A stretch of 15,000 bases of DNA from Penaeus vannamei (lineage: Eukaryota > Arthropoda > Malacostraca > Decapoda > Penaeidae). The notes under the pieces were generated by a model, which did not search any database, was not told the DNA's origin, and saw only the letters and a list, made by a program, of their open reading frames with translations. Below, in pieces: positions 8,151 to 15,000 of the stretch; within the stretch, counting starts at the first letter, position 1; the number at the start of each line of letters is the position of its first letter. The stretch covers positions 27,675,976 through 27,690,975 of the forward strand of contig NC_091573.1 of the NCBI RefSeq assembly GCF_042767895.1, given 5' to 3'. Position numbers and translations under genes: made by a program.

Positions 8151-8930
8151 TGGGACGAAGGTGGGGAGACTGGGGAGGGAGGTGGAGTTGGGGGGGGAAG
8201 GGAAGAGGGGGATGGGGGAAGGAGGAGAGAGGCTGGGGAAGATGTGGGGGACGTGGGAGATGAGGGAACTGGGGGAGAGGAGGGGGCTGAGGGAAATGAG
8301 GGGGATGGTGGAGTTGAGGGGGGTGGGGAGGGGTAAGGAGACTAGGAAAAGAGGGAGGAAGGGGCTGGGGGGAGGGAGGAGGTCATTGGGGGAGAGGGGA
8401 GAAGGAAGAACGGAGAGGAGGAAGAATAAGGATAAGGATGATAAAGAAGCATACGGATAAAGAAGGGAAGGGAAAGAGTGAAAAGGGAGGAGGAGAGGGG
8501 GTAAGGATGACGATAAAGAGGGGGAAGTGAAAGAGGAGTAAGAGGAAGAAAAAAGAATAAATAAATAAAGTATGAAGGAAAACAAAATTGAGGGGAGATG
8601 GAAGAACGGATGAGAATAGGGAGAAGGAGGAAAGTAAGAATGAAAATGGAGGAAAAGAATTTTAAGGATAGAATGGACTACGAAGGAGAGAATAAGAATG
8701 AACACAAAGTTATCATTGAGAGAAAAAAATCAGGAGAGAATAAAGAACGGAGGAGAAGGAGAGAGAGAGAATGATAGCGATGGCAATAGCGATAACGACA
8801 GAGGGAGAAAGAAAAAAATGCAAGTAAAATTAAGAAAATACAGAATATAGATGAGGAAAAGAAAAGAATGCAATGCAGACAGAAAGAAATGGATAAAAAA
8901 AATAATAATAATTCAGGCAAGAACAACATT
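8151..8930. repeat. Long polypurine block, G-rich then A-rich
   Basis: About 780 bp with very few pyrimidines on the plus strand. The first part (8151-8410) is GGGGA/GATGAGGG-rich with many G runs. The second (8410-8930) is AAG/GAAA-rich with GATAA words and an AATAAATAAATAAA stretch near 8556-8569. No clear long unit repeats through it. Open frames are compositional. Confidence 0.85.
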
Positions 8931-9110
8931 GAACGAGGAGAGAATACTTTCCATTGGCGAGGCTGCAACGTGCAAGGAATATGGCCGCTCGTTGCAAGGA
9001 AGACATTCCCGTCAGGTTCCACCGCTTCTGCCTGTCTGCGTTCCCTTTCTTTGTCTGTCTCGATAATATCTTAAATTCCTTCGAAGACTGTCTGCTTTGG
9101 CTATTGTCCT
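8931..9110. other. Low-copy island
   Basis: Unique sequence holding a short direct repeat (CGTGCAAGGAA near 8970 and CGTTGCAAGGAA near 8991) and an ATTGG (inverted CCAAT) near 8954. A minus-strand frame reaches into it from the purine block but begins at GTG rather than ATG and becomes Phe/Leu/Ser-rich, so no CDS is called. Confidence 0.5.
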
Positions 9111-9115
9111 TTTTG

Positions 9116-9193
9116 TGGGGGAGGGGGAGGGGGAGGGGGGGGAGGGGTGTGTGGGGAAGGAGGGGGGTTGTGTGTGTGGGAGGGGAGGGGCAT
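9116..9193 (+). other. Dense G-run cluster, quadruplex-prone
   Basis: GGGGGA repeats at 9117-9140 and an 8-G run are followed by GGGG, GGAGGGGGG, GTGTGTGTGGG and GGGGAGGGG runs. Many four-run combinations with 1-7 base loops are possible. Confidence 0.8.
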
Positions 9194-9240
9194 TCCCCAT
9201 TTTCTTTTATTTTTCGTTAATATTCTGAATACTTTTCTCT
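9194..9240. other. AT-rich spacer
   Basis: Short AT-rich unique sequence between the G-run cluster and the TCTA/CT array. Nothing is recognised. Confidence 0.5.
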
Positions 9241-9715
<475 letters not shown>

Positions 9716-9860
9716 AACATTCCACTCTGAAGAACAAGAACATTTCCACGTGCACTTAAAGTCTCCAAGACGTGTGATGAACTTGGTGGAGGTTCAAGTA
9801 GTGGTTCAAGCAGGTTGGTTCGTGGTTTGGCTTGACCCAATCGTTATTTTTAGGGTTCAT
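9716..9860. other. Low-copy island with short direct repeats
   Basis: GAACATTCCAC (about 9716) and GAACATTTCCAC (about 9738) form an imperfect pair, and GGTTCAAG occurs at 9791-9798 and 9803-9810. One CACGTG E-box lies at 9747-9752. No coding or RNA structure is recognised. Confidence 0.5.
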
Positions 9861-10075
9861 TTTTAAACGTTTTTTTTTCGTTCTTTTTTCCGTTTTATTT
9901 ATTTGTTGATTGATTTCGTTTTGTTTTGTTTTTTCGTTTTCTTTATTTGTTGATTTATTTCGTTTTGTTTTGTTTTTATTTATTTTTTATTTGTTGATTT
10001 ATTTCCTTTTTTTTGTTTATTGATTTCGTTTTGTTTCGTTTTTTTTCGTTTGTTTTCGTGTTTTTTCGTTTGTTT
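9861..10075. repeat. 44-bp T-rich minisatellite
   Basis: ATTTGTTGAT recurs at 9901, 9945 and 9989, exactly 44 bp apart, each followed by CGTTTTGTTTTG-like sequence. A fourth, changed unit contains TGATTTCG at 10021. The flanks are TTTCG and TTTTG runs. Confidence 0.88.
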
Positions 10076-10285
10076 TTTCTTTAAATTGTTGTCGTATTGT
10101 TGTTTTCTTTTGCCTTTTTTTTGTTTTGTTTTTTACTTGTTTTTTCAGTTGTTTTCATATTGTTTTTCTTTGACCTGTTTTTGTTTTTTGTTTTTTATGT
10201 CGTTTTTTCAACTGTTTTCGTTGTTTTTCGCTTGTCTTCGTATTGTTTTCTTGTTTGTGTTGTTTTTCTTTTTTATCCCATTTGT
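10076..10285. repeat. 63-bp T-rich minisatellite
   Basis: CGTATTGTTG (10093), CATATTGTTT (10156) and CGTTGTTTTT (10219) mark units 63 bp apart. TTTTTTACTTG and TTTTTTATGTCG recur with the same phase. The period is a multiple of 3, which explains why a hydrophobic Phe/Leu/Ser/Cys frame with 21-residue repeats stays open. That frame has a TTG, not an ATG, at its start and no reason to be translated. Confidence 0.85.
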
Positions 10286-10523
10286 CTATGAATATATATT
10301 AATTTATGTGCGTGTTTAAGCTTGGCCTATTATTTCTTTTGTTATTATGTTATTATGTTTTCGTTTTATTTCCATATTCTTTTCTTGTTTTTTATACACT
10401 TATTTACGTATCCATTCCATTATTTTATTTAACTCTCATTATTATTATCGTCGTCATCACATCATCGACATCACACCGCCACCTCATCACTACTGTTTCA
10501 TCATCACAAGAATAACAGCAGTA
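10286..10523. other. AT-rich spacer with a degenerate (ATC)n tract
   Basis: AT-rich low-copy sequence to about 10430, then ATT/ATC/GTC triplets (about 10437-10508) with many variants. No gene is seen. Confidence 0.6.
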
Positions 10524-10773
10524 ACAACATATAAACATACAAACAGGCAGACAAACAAACAGGCAGACAGACAAACAAACAGATAGACAAACGAACAAAC
10601 AAACAAACAGATAGACAGACAAACAAACAAACGAGCAAACAAACAAACAGATAGACAAACAAACAAACAGATAGACAAACAAACAAACATATAAGCAAAC
10701 AAACAAACAGACAGACAAACGAACATACAGACAGACAAACAAACAGACAGACAAAAAACAAACAAACAAACAG
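10524..10773. repeat. (AAAC/AGAC)n tetranucleotide array
   Basis: About 250 bp of AAAC and AGAC tetramers. The phrase CAGATAGAC recurs at irregular multiples of four bases (roughly 16-44). Because the period is 4, all minus-strand frames read the same Cys-Leu-Phe-Val-type repeat, which shows that these frames are artefacts. Confidence 0.96.
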
Positions 10774-10774
10774 G

Positions 10775-10880
10775 AATGCGTTATATCTAACCTTCGTAAA
10801 TTCCGATAGCGTGATCCAGGAAATCCTTTACAGTGAACCGTTTTACAGCGACCGCTTACTAGAATCTATAGTGATCAGCC
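10775..10880. mobile_element. Decayed pogo/Tigger-like terminal motifs
   Basis: TA followed by CAGTGAACC (10829-10839), then TTACAGCGACC (about 10842-10852), TATAGTGATC, and CGTTATAGTGGAC at 10889 on. This repeated TTAYAGYGRAC theme resembles the inverted-repeat ends of pogo/Tigger-type Tc1/mariner transposons, as remembered from that family. No transposase frame and no opposite end are present in the window, so this is at best a fragment or a non-autonomous relic. Confidence 0.3.
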
Positions 10881-11210
10881 TGTAACCTCGTTATAGTGGA
10901 CACAATACGGAAACGAGTTGAAATAAAGAAAAAAAACATTAATAGAATAAAACATAAAAGAGATGAAATATCGATACTATGATAGTTATCTTTTATTATT
11001 AATTGCTTTCAGTAATGATCTGGTTTTAAGAATGGTATTATTGTAACCTCGTTATAGTGGACAATAACAGAGTACGGAAACAAGTTGAAATAAAGTTATA
11101 AAAAATAAACATTAATAGAAAAACAAACATAAGAGATGAAATATCGATATTATGATAGTTTTTTTTAATTAATTTCTTTCAATAATAATCTGATTTTAAG
11201 AATGGTATTG
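10881..11210. repeat. 161-bp tandem duplication, two copies
   Basis: Copy 1 (10881-11041) and copy 2 (11042-11210) both start TGTAACCTCGTTATAGTGGA and end TTTTAAGAATGGTATT. Inside, both hold AGTTGAAATAAAG, AACATTAATAGAA and GAGATGAAATATCGAT, with small indels and changes. Copy 1 has CTCGTT (10887-10892) and AACGAG (10912-10917) as an inverted pair; copy 2 has lost one base of it. Only two copies and non-simple sequence set this apart from the surrounding satellites. Confidence 0.93.
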
Positions 11211-11430
11211 CAATTCTTTCTTCTTTATAAATTACGGTGTGATTTTTTAGTGTATTTTGTGTATTTGTTTAGGTGGACTTAAGTGTATTTGTTTAAGTTC
11301 ATTTGTTGTGTTTTCTGTTAGTCTCTCTGTGGGTATTGTAATGATATGCAACAGAGAACAATGAAGATGATGATGATGATGAGTTCTCTACGGGTATATT
11401 TTTTGTTCTTCGTTTGTTACGCTAGATTTT
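11211..11430. other. Low-copy AT-rich sequence with short repeats
   Basis: GTGTATTTGTTTA occurs at about 11258-11270 and 11283-11295. AGAGAAC (11353-11359) and GTTCTCT (11383-11389) form an inverted pair around a GAT triplet run. No gene is recognised. Confidence 0.6.
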
Positions 11431-11640
11431 AAAAAATGGAAAGAGACGGAAGAAGGAGAAAAGAAAAGAAGAAAAAATGAAATATGAGAAGAAAAAAGAA
11501 AAGAAAAGAAAATGAAGAAAATGAAAGGAAAAAAGAAAAGAAAAAAAAGGTGTTTAGAAGATGATGATGATGACCAGAAAAAAAAACGCAAAAAATAGCG
11601 TGTAGAAGGAGCAGAAGAAGAAGAAAAAAAAGGTGTTTAG
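11431..11640. repeat. A-rich purine tract with an 83-bp duplication
   Basis: GAAAA/AAAGAAG-rich sequence. The word AAAAAAAAGGTGTTTAG occurs with GGTGTTTAG at 11549 and again at 11632, 83 bp apart, each preceded by an A/G tract. A GAT run (about 11560-11571) lies between them. Confidence 0.8.
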
Positions 11641-11758
11641 CTATTTCTTATCAGTTTGACAATAAGAAGCCATTAAGATTCAAAGTAGAATCGTAAATGA
11701 AAGGAATTTAGAAGCTTTTTTTTACTGCTGCAGTTAATGCTAATCACTTAGGGCATGC
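11641..11758. other. Low-copy spacer with a small hairpin
   Basis: Unique sequence with a perfect 7-bp stem, TTCTTAT (11645-11651) and ATAAGAA (11662-11668), around a 10-base loop. No T run follows as in a bacterial terminator, and the setting is eukaryotic. Confidence 0.55.
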
Positions 11759-12200
11759 AAAAAGAAGGAGGAGGAAGAGGAGGAAAAGAAGAAGGAGAAG
11801 AAGAAGGAGGAGGAAGAGGAGGAGGAGGAATGTTAATGATAATGATAATAATACTGATAATGAAGATTATAGTAATGATAGGAAGAAGAAGAAGAAGAGT
11901 AGAAAGAGGAAGAGGAAAAGAAAGAGAAGAATGAGTCGGAGGAATGGTAATGATAATGATAATGAAAATGATAATAATGATAGGAAGAAGAAGAATAGAA
12001 GGAGGAGGAGGAAAAGAAGGAGAAGAGTGAGGAGCAGGAGGAGGAAGAGAAGAAGAAGTAGAAGAAAGAAAGAAACTATATATAGAGAAAAAAACGACAA
12101 AGAACAAAGAGAGAGAAAAAATACGAAGATGAAAAAGAAAAACAAGAAGAGAAACGAGAGGAATGATAATGAACATCCAAATAGGAATCGGAAAAAAAAG
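11759..12200. repeat. Purine block with hidden 114-bp repeat
   Basis: GGAGGAATGNTAATGATAATGATAA-type sequence starts at 11824 and 11938 (114 apart), each followed by GATAGGAAGAAGAAGAA and then a GGA/AAG tract. A third, weaker start lies at about 12158. The mixture of GGA, AAG and AAT triplets is thus one compound unit repeated, not random purine drift. Lys/Arg/Asn-rich frames are compositional. Confidence 0.8.
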
Positions 12201-12335
12201 ATCTAGAAGAACAAACAAACACTAGAACTGCAACTTGCCATGATAGTATGAATGGATTTAACCCGGTTATTTTATTTTATTTTCTTTTTTTCTTTTTTTT
12301 TTGAGTAATGAAAATATGCGGAACAATAAAGAGTG
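12201..12335. other. Low-copy spacer with a T-rich run
   Basis: Unique sequence including AACTTGCCATGATAG, then TTTTA/CTTTTTTT-rich DNA (about 12267-12302). No gene is recognised. Confidence 0.5.
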
Positions 12336-12719
12336 GGTAGGGGGAGGGGAGGGGGAGAGGGAAGGGAGGGAGGGAGAAAAAAAGGAGGGAGGAAGGGTGA
12401 AGGGGCAGGACGGAGTAAAGAGCTAGGGAGGGTAAGAGGGAGGCTGGAGGAGGGTAGGGAGGGAAAGAGGGAGAGAAGGAGATAAAGAGGGAGGGAGAAA
12501 GAGAGGGATGGCAATAGAGTGCAGAGGGACTTCAGGGAGGGAGGGAGACATGGATGGAGAGAGAGAGAGAAGAAGGAAGGGAGTGAGGAAGTAAAGAGGA
12601 GAAAAGAGGGAAGAAGACATGGAAAGAGAGAGAGGGAGAAAAGAAAAAAAGAGAGAGAAAGATGAAGGGAGGGAGGAAGACAAGGAGACAGAAGGAGGAA
12701 AGAAGAGAGGAAGACGAAA
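12336..12719. repeat. Polypurine block, GGGA and AGAG type
   Basis: About 385 bp of G/A-rich DNA with few pyrimidines and no strict long unit. It leads into the structured minisatellite on its right. The minus-strand Pro/Ser/Leu frames crossing it are composition effects. Confidence 0.85.
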
Positions 12720-13308
12720 AGAGAGAGGAGGATTGGAGTGAGGGAGGGAGACAAGAGAAGGAGGAGGGGAGGGAGAAGGAGGACTGGAGTGAGGAAGGGA
12801 GGGAGACAAGAGAAGGAGGAATAGAGGGAGGGAGAAGCAGGACTGGAGTGAGGGAGGGAGGAGAAGGAGGACTGGAGTGAGGGTAGGGAGGGAGACAAGA
12901 GAAGGAGGAATAGAGGGAGGGAGGAGGAGGACTGGAGTGAGGGAGGGAGGGAGACAAGAGAAGGAGGGAGGGAGGGAGAAGGAGGACTGGAGTGAGGGAG
13001 GGAGGGAGACAAGAGAAGGAGGGAGGGAGGGAGGGAGGCAAGAGAAGGAGACTGGAGTGAGGGAGGGAGGGAGAAGGAGGACCAGGTGAGGGAGGGAGGG
13101 AGACAAGAGAAGGAGGAATAGAGGAGGAGAAGCAGGATCGGAGTGAGGGAGGGAGGAGAAGGAAGAATGGAGTGAGGGGGGAGGGAGAAGGAGGAATAGA
13201 GGGAGGGAGGGAGAAGGAGGACTGGAGTGAGGGAGGGAGGGAGACAAGAGAAGGAGGGAGGGAGGGAGAAGGAGGACTGGAGTGAGGGAGGGAGGGGGAA
13301 GGGAGAGA
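12720..13308. repeat. Two-subunit purine minisatellite
   Basis: The word GGAGTGAG begins at 12735, 12786, 12845, 12874, 12934, 12989, 13054, 13140, 13169, 13224 and 13279, with a damaged copy near 13085. Spacings fall into two classes: about 29-30 bp, and about 51-65 bp. The short unit is GACTGGAGTGAGGGAGGG plus GAGAAGGAG. The long unit adds a second subunit containing GACAAGAGAAGGAGG and often AATAGAGGG. The lengths mix frames, so the three long minus-strand frames are not evidence of coding. Confidence 0.93.
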
Positions 13309-13430
13309 GGGCGCTCGAGCTGACCATAGCCACCTCGAGGGCAAGGGAGCAAGGGAGCCGAAGAGATAAAGTGGCCCAGTGTGGTCGAGTTTGCCGGGAA
13401 CCATACAAGTTTTTCTAAAGCCTCGTTCTC
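13309..13430. other. Unique core between purine and pyrimidine blocks
   Basis: About 120 bp of unique, CpG-containing sequence with two CTCGAG palindromes 20 bp apart (13314-13319 and 13334-13339) and GCAAGGGA twice. Plus-strand composition changes from purine to pyrimidine across it. All three minus frames and some plus frames are open, so no coding choice can be made. Confidence 0.5.
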
Positions 13431-13643
13431 GCGCTCTCTTGTTTGTTGTCTGTCTGTCTCTTCTTCCCTCCCTTTTCTTGTTTCTCTCACCCTTCTTCCC
13501 TCCCTTTCTCTGTTTCTCTCACCCTTCTTCCCTCCCTTTCTCTGTTTCTGTCTCCCTTTTTCCCTCCTTTTCATGCCCTCACTCTTCCTCTCTCTCTATT
13601 CTTCTCTATCTCTCTTCCTCTCACCATCTCCTCTCTCTCTCAT

Positions 13644-13726
<83 letters not shown>

Positions 13727-14390
13727 CGTTTTCATCCTATCCCACCTCCCTCCCTGTCACCTCTTTTTCTGACCCTCCTTCCTCCTTCCTGTATCATTCT
13801 CCCTCCTCCCTGTCTCCTTCTTCCCCTCCTCTCTCCCTCTTCCTCCCTTCCTCCCTTCTTTCAGCTCCATCCTTCCTCCCTCTTTCCCCCTTTCTCACTC
13901 TTTCCCTCTCTTCCTCCCTCTTTCCCCTCTCTCCTTCTTCCTCCCTTCCCCCATCTCTCACTTCATCCCTCCCTCCTCCATCCTCCCTCCCTGTCCCCCT
14001 CTCTCCCCTTCTCTCCCTTCCTCCTCCCTTCCTCCCTCCTTCCTCCCCGTCCCCCACTCTCCCTCTCTTCCTTCCTTCCTCCCTTCCTCCCTCCCTCCGT
14101 CCCCCTCTTTCCCTCTTCCCTCTTCCTCCAGTTCCTCCCTCCTCCTCCTCCCCTTTCTTCCTCCCTCCTCCCTGTCCTCCTCTTCTTTCCCCTCTTCTCC
14201 ATCTTCCTCCCTTCCTCCCTCCTTCCCTTCCTCCCTCCCTCGTCCCCCTCTTTCCCCTTCTCTCCATCCTCCTCCCCGTCTCCCTCTTTCTCCCTCCTCC
14301 TCCCCGTCTCCCTCTTCCTCCCTTCTCCTCCCCGTCTCCCTCTTACTCCCTCCTTCTCCCTCCCCCTCCCTCTCCCACCCACCCACCTGC
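13431..14390. repeat. Long pyrimidine block with nested repeats
   Basis: Almost pure C/T on the plus strand for about 960 bp. Nested inside are three 32-bp units at 13460-13555 (starts 13460, 13492, 13524), a perfect CT run at 13645-13723 (79 bp), and three 28-bp CCCCGTCTCC units starting at 14274, 14302 and 14330. The remainder is CCTT/CCCT-type sequence. Very long Ser/Leu/Pro plus frames (over 350 codons) arise because such DNA lacks stop codons. Confidence 0.93.
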
Positions 14391-14500
14391 ATTCCACGGA
14401 CTGCACGGCGGCGCACACCAAGCAGGGAAGGAACCTCTGAAGATTTTATAATAAGTTGAGGTGTCGCTTGTGTAGAACCTTAGGCTGTGTCTTTGGTGGT
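14391..14500. other. Low-copy spacer
   Basis: Unique sequence, GC-rich at first (GCACGGCGGCGCAC) and then AT-richer. No gene, RNA or transposon end is recognised. Confidence 0.5.
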
Positions 14501-14735
14501 TTATCTATCTATATATTTATTTATCTACTTTTATTTATGTGTATCTATCTGTCAGGTTGTATATCTGTTTATCTGTTTATTTGTCTGTCTTTATATATGT
14601 CTATCTGTCTATTAGGTTGTATATCATTTTTTTTGTGTATCTATTAATTCATTTACCTATCTGTCTGTCTATCTGACTATCTATCTATCTCTACATCTAT
14701 CCGTTTATCTATCCATCTACCTACTCAATCCTTCC
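14501..14735. repeat. Degenerate (TCTA/TCTG/TTTA)n array with 60-bp unit
   Basis: Period-4 sequence in which AGGTTGTATATC recurs at 14554 and 14614, 60 bp apart, inside matching TCTATCTGTC contexts. The 60-bp spacing keeps a Tyr/Leu/Ile/Cys frame open without implying coding. Confidence 0.88.
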
Positions 14736-14905
14736 TTTATTCCCAATAAAAAATAAATAAACGGTAATGATAAATAGATAAATGAGAATAAGAAATAAAC
14801 AAAAAGGTAAAAATAATGATAATGAATAGATAAATGATTGAAAATTAGAAAATAATCTTGAAAAATCGTATTCCAATGCAACGCGCATGTGCATAAGTAC
14901 CTTCG
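14736..14905. other. A-rich low-copy spacer
   Basis: AATAAA words occur near 14745-14760, with partial repeats of GGTAATGATAA and AATAGATAAATGA (14773 and 14825). The AATAAA words could act as poly(A) signals for a plus-strand transcript, but no upstream gene is visible. Confidence 0.5.
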
Positions 14906-15000
14906 GAGGAGGAGAAGGAGAAGAAGAAGAAGAAGAAGAAGAAGAAGAAGAAGAAGAAGAAGAAGAAGAAGAAGAAGAAGAAGAAGAAGAAGAAGAAGGA
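14906..15000. repeat. (GAA)n microsatellite running off the window
   Basis: GGAGGAGAAGGA leads into a nearly pure GAA/AAG run from about 14914 to the last base, over 80 bp, so the full tract is longer. Long GAA/TTC tracts are known to form triplexes and to impede transcription and replication. Confidence 0.97.

Noticed and set aside
8678..9022. Minus-strand 114-codon frame with a protein-like start
   Set aside because: The start codon is GTG, and the body is Phe/Leu/Ser-rich from a purine tract on the other strand.
10020..10319. Hydrophobic 99-codon frame resembling a membrane protein
   Set aside because: It starts at TTG, and its 21-residue repeats follow from a 63-bp T-rich minisatellite.
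11645..11668. Hairpin as a transcription terminator
   Set aside because: There is no following T run, no adjacent gene, and the setting is eukaryotic.
12272..13574. Three overlapping minus-strand frames of 290-383 codons
   Set aside because: All three frames are open together across purine repeats lacking minus-strand stops. A real gene would show one constrained frame.
13379..14451. Two overlapping plus-strand frames of over 350 codons
   Set aside because: They are Ser/Leu/Pro strings from a pyrimidine block, and both frames are open with no domain.

Overview
This window looks like intergenic or deep-intronic DNA from an animal whose genome is unusually rich in simple repeats. Long (CT)n, (ATT)n, (GAA)n, (TCTA/TCTG)n and (AAAC/AGAC)n tracts sit among many short-period minisatellites. 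That density and mix match what is known of penaeid shrimp (Penaeus/Litopenaeus) genomes. The organism is an inference: no gene here confirms it, and another simple-repeat-rich invertebrate would fit. Nothing suggests a bacterium, phage or plasmid: I see no operon layout, ribosome-binding sites, rRNA, tRNA or CRISPR array.

I found no protein-coding gene I can support. Long open frames exist on both strands, but they translate simple repeats into Ser/Leu, Arg/Glu, Pro/Ser/Leu, Phe/Leu or Cys/Val/Leu strings. They are often open in several frames at once, and the repeat units are mostly not multiples of three. They are side effects of stop-poor repeats.

Layout. 1-593: AT-rich start with trinucleotide repeats. 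594-924: long (CT)n. 925-1020: short unique core with nuclear-receptor-like and kappa-B-like motifs. 1021-1282: polypurine. 1283-2105: mostly low-copy, with G-quadruplex-prone and CAGA-type stretches. 2106-2600: pyrimidine repeats. 2665-3062: 43-bp minisatellite. 3223-3805: alternating-unit 53-62 bp minisatellite. 3804-4873: about 1.07 kb of (ATT)n, with a remnant of the same minisatellite on its far side. 5046-5602: T- and TTC-rich DNA. 5603-5740: possible poly(A)-tailed retroposed fragment. 5747-5944: CpG-containing island. 5945-6450: roughly 60-bp G-rich minisatellite. 6591-6997: low-copy. 6998-7175: (CT)n. 7176-7500: low-copy with a hairpin. 7501-8930: pyrimidine block, CpG-rich core, polypurine block. 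8931-9240: low-copy and a G-run cluster. 9241-9715: (TCTA)/(CT)n. 9861-10285: T-rich minisatellites of 44 and 63 bp. 10524-10773: (AAAC/AGAC)n. 10775-11210: 161-bp tandem duplication next to pogo/Tigger-like terminal motifs. 11431-13308: purine-rich blocks, including a two-subunit minisatellite. 13309-13430: unique core. 13431-14390: pyrimidine block. 14501-14735: tetranucleotide repeats. 14906-15000: (GAA)n running off the window.

The interest is in repeat architecture rather than genes: an alternating dimeric minisatellite interrupted by a huge ATT expansion, several hidden tandem duplications inside simple-looking DNA, and short unique islands where purine and pyrimidine tracts swap strands. 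No undescribed gene system can be supported from this sequence.
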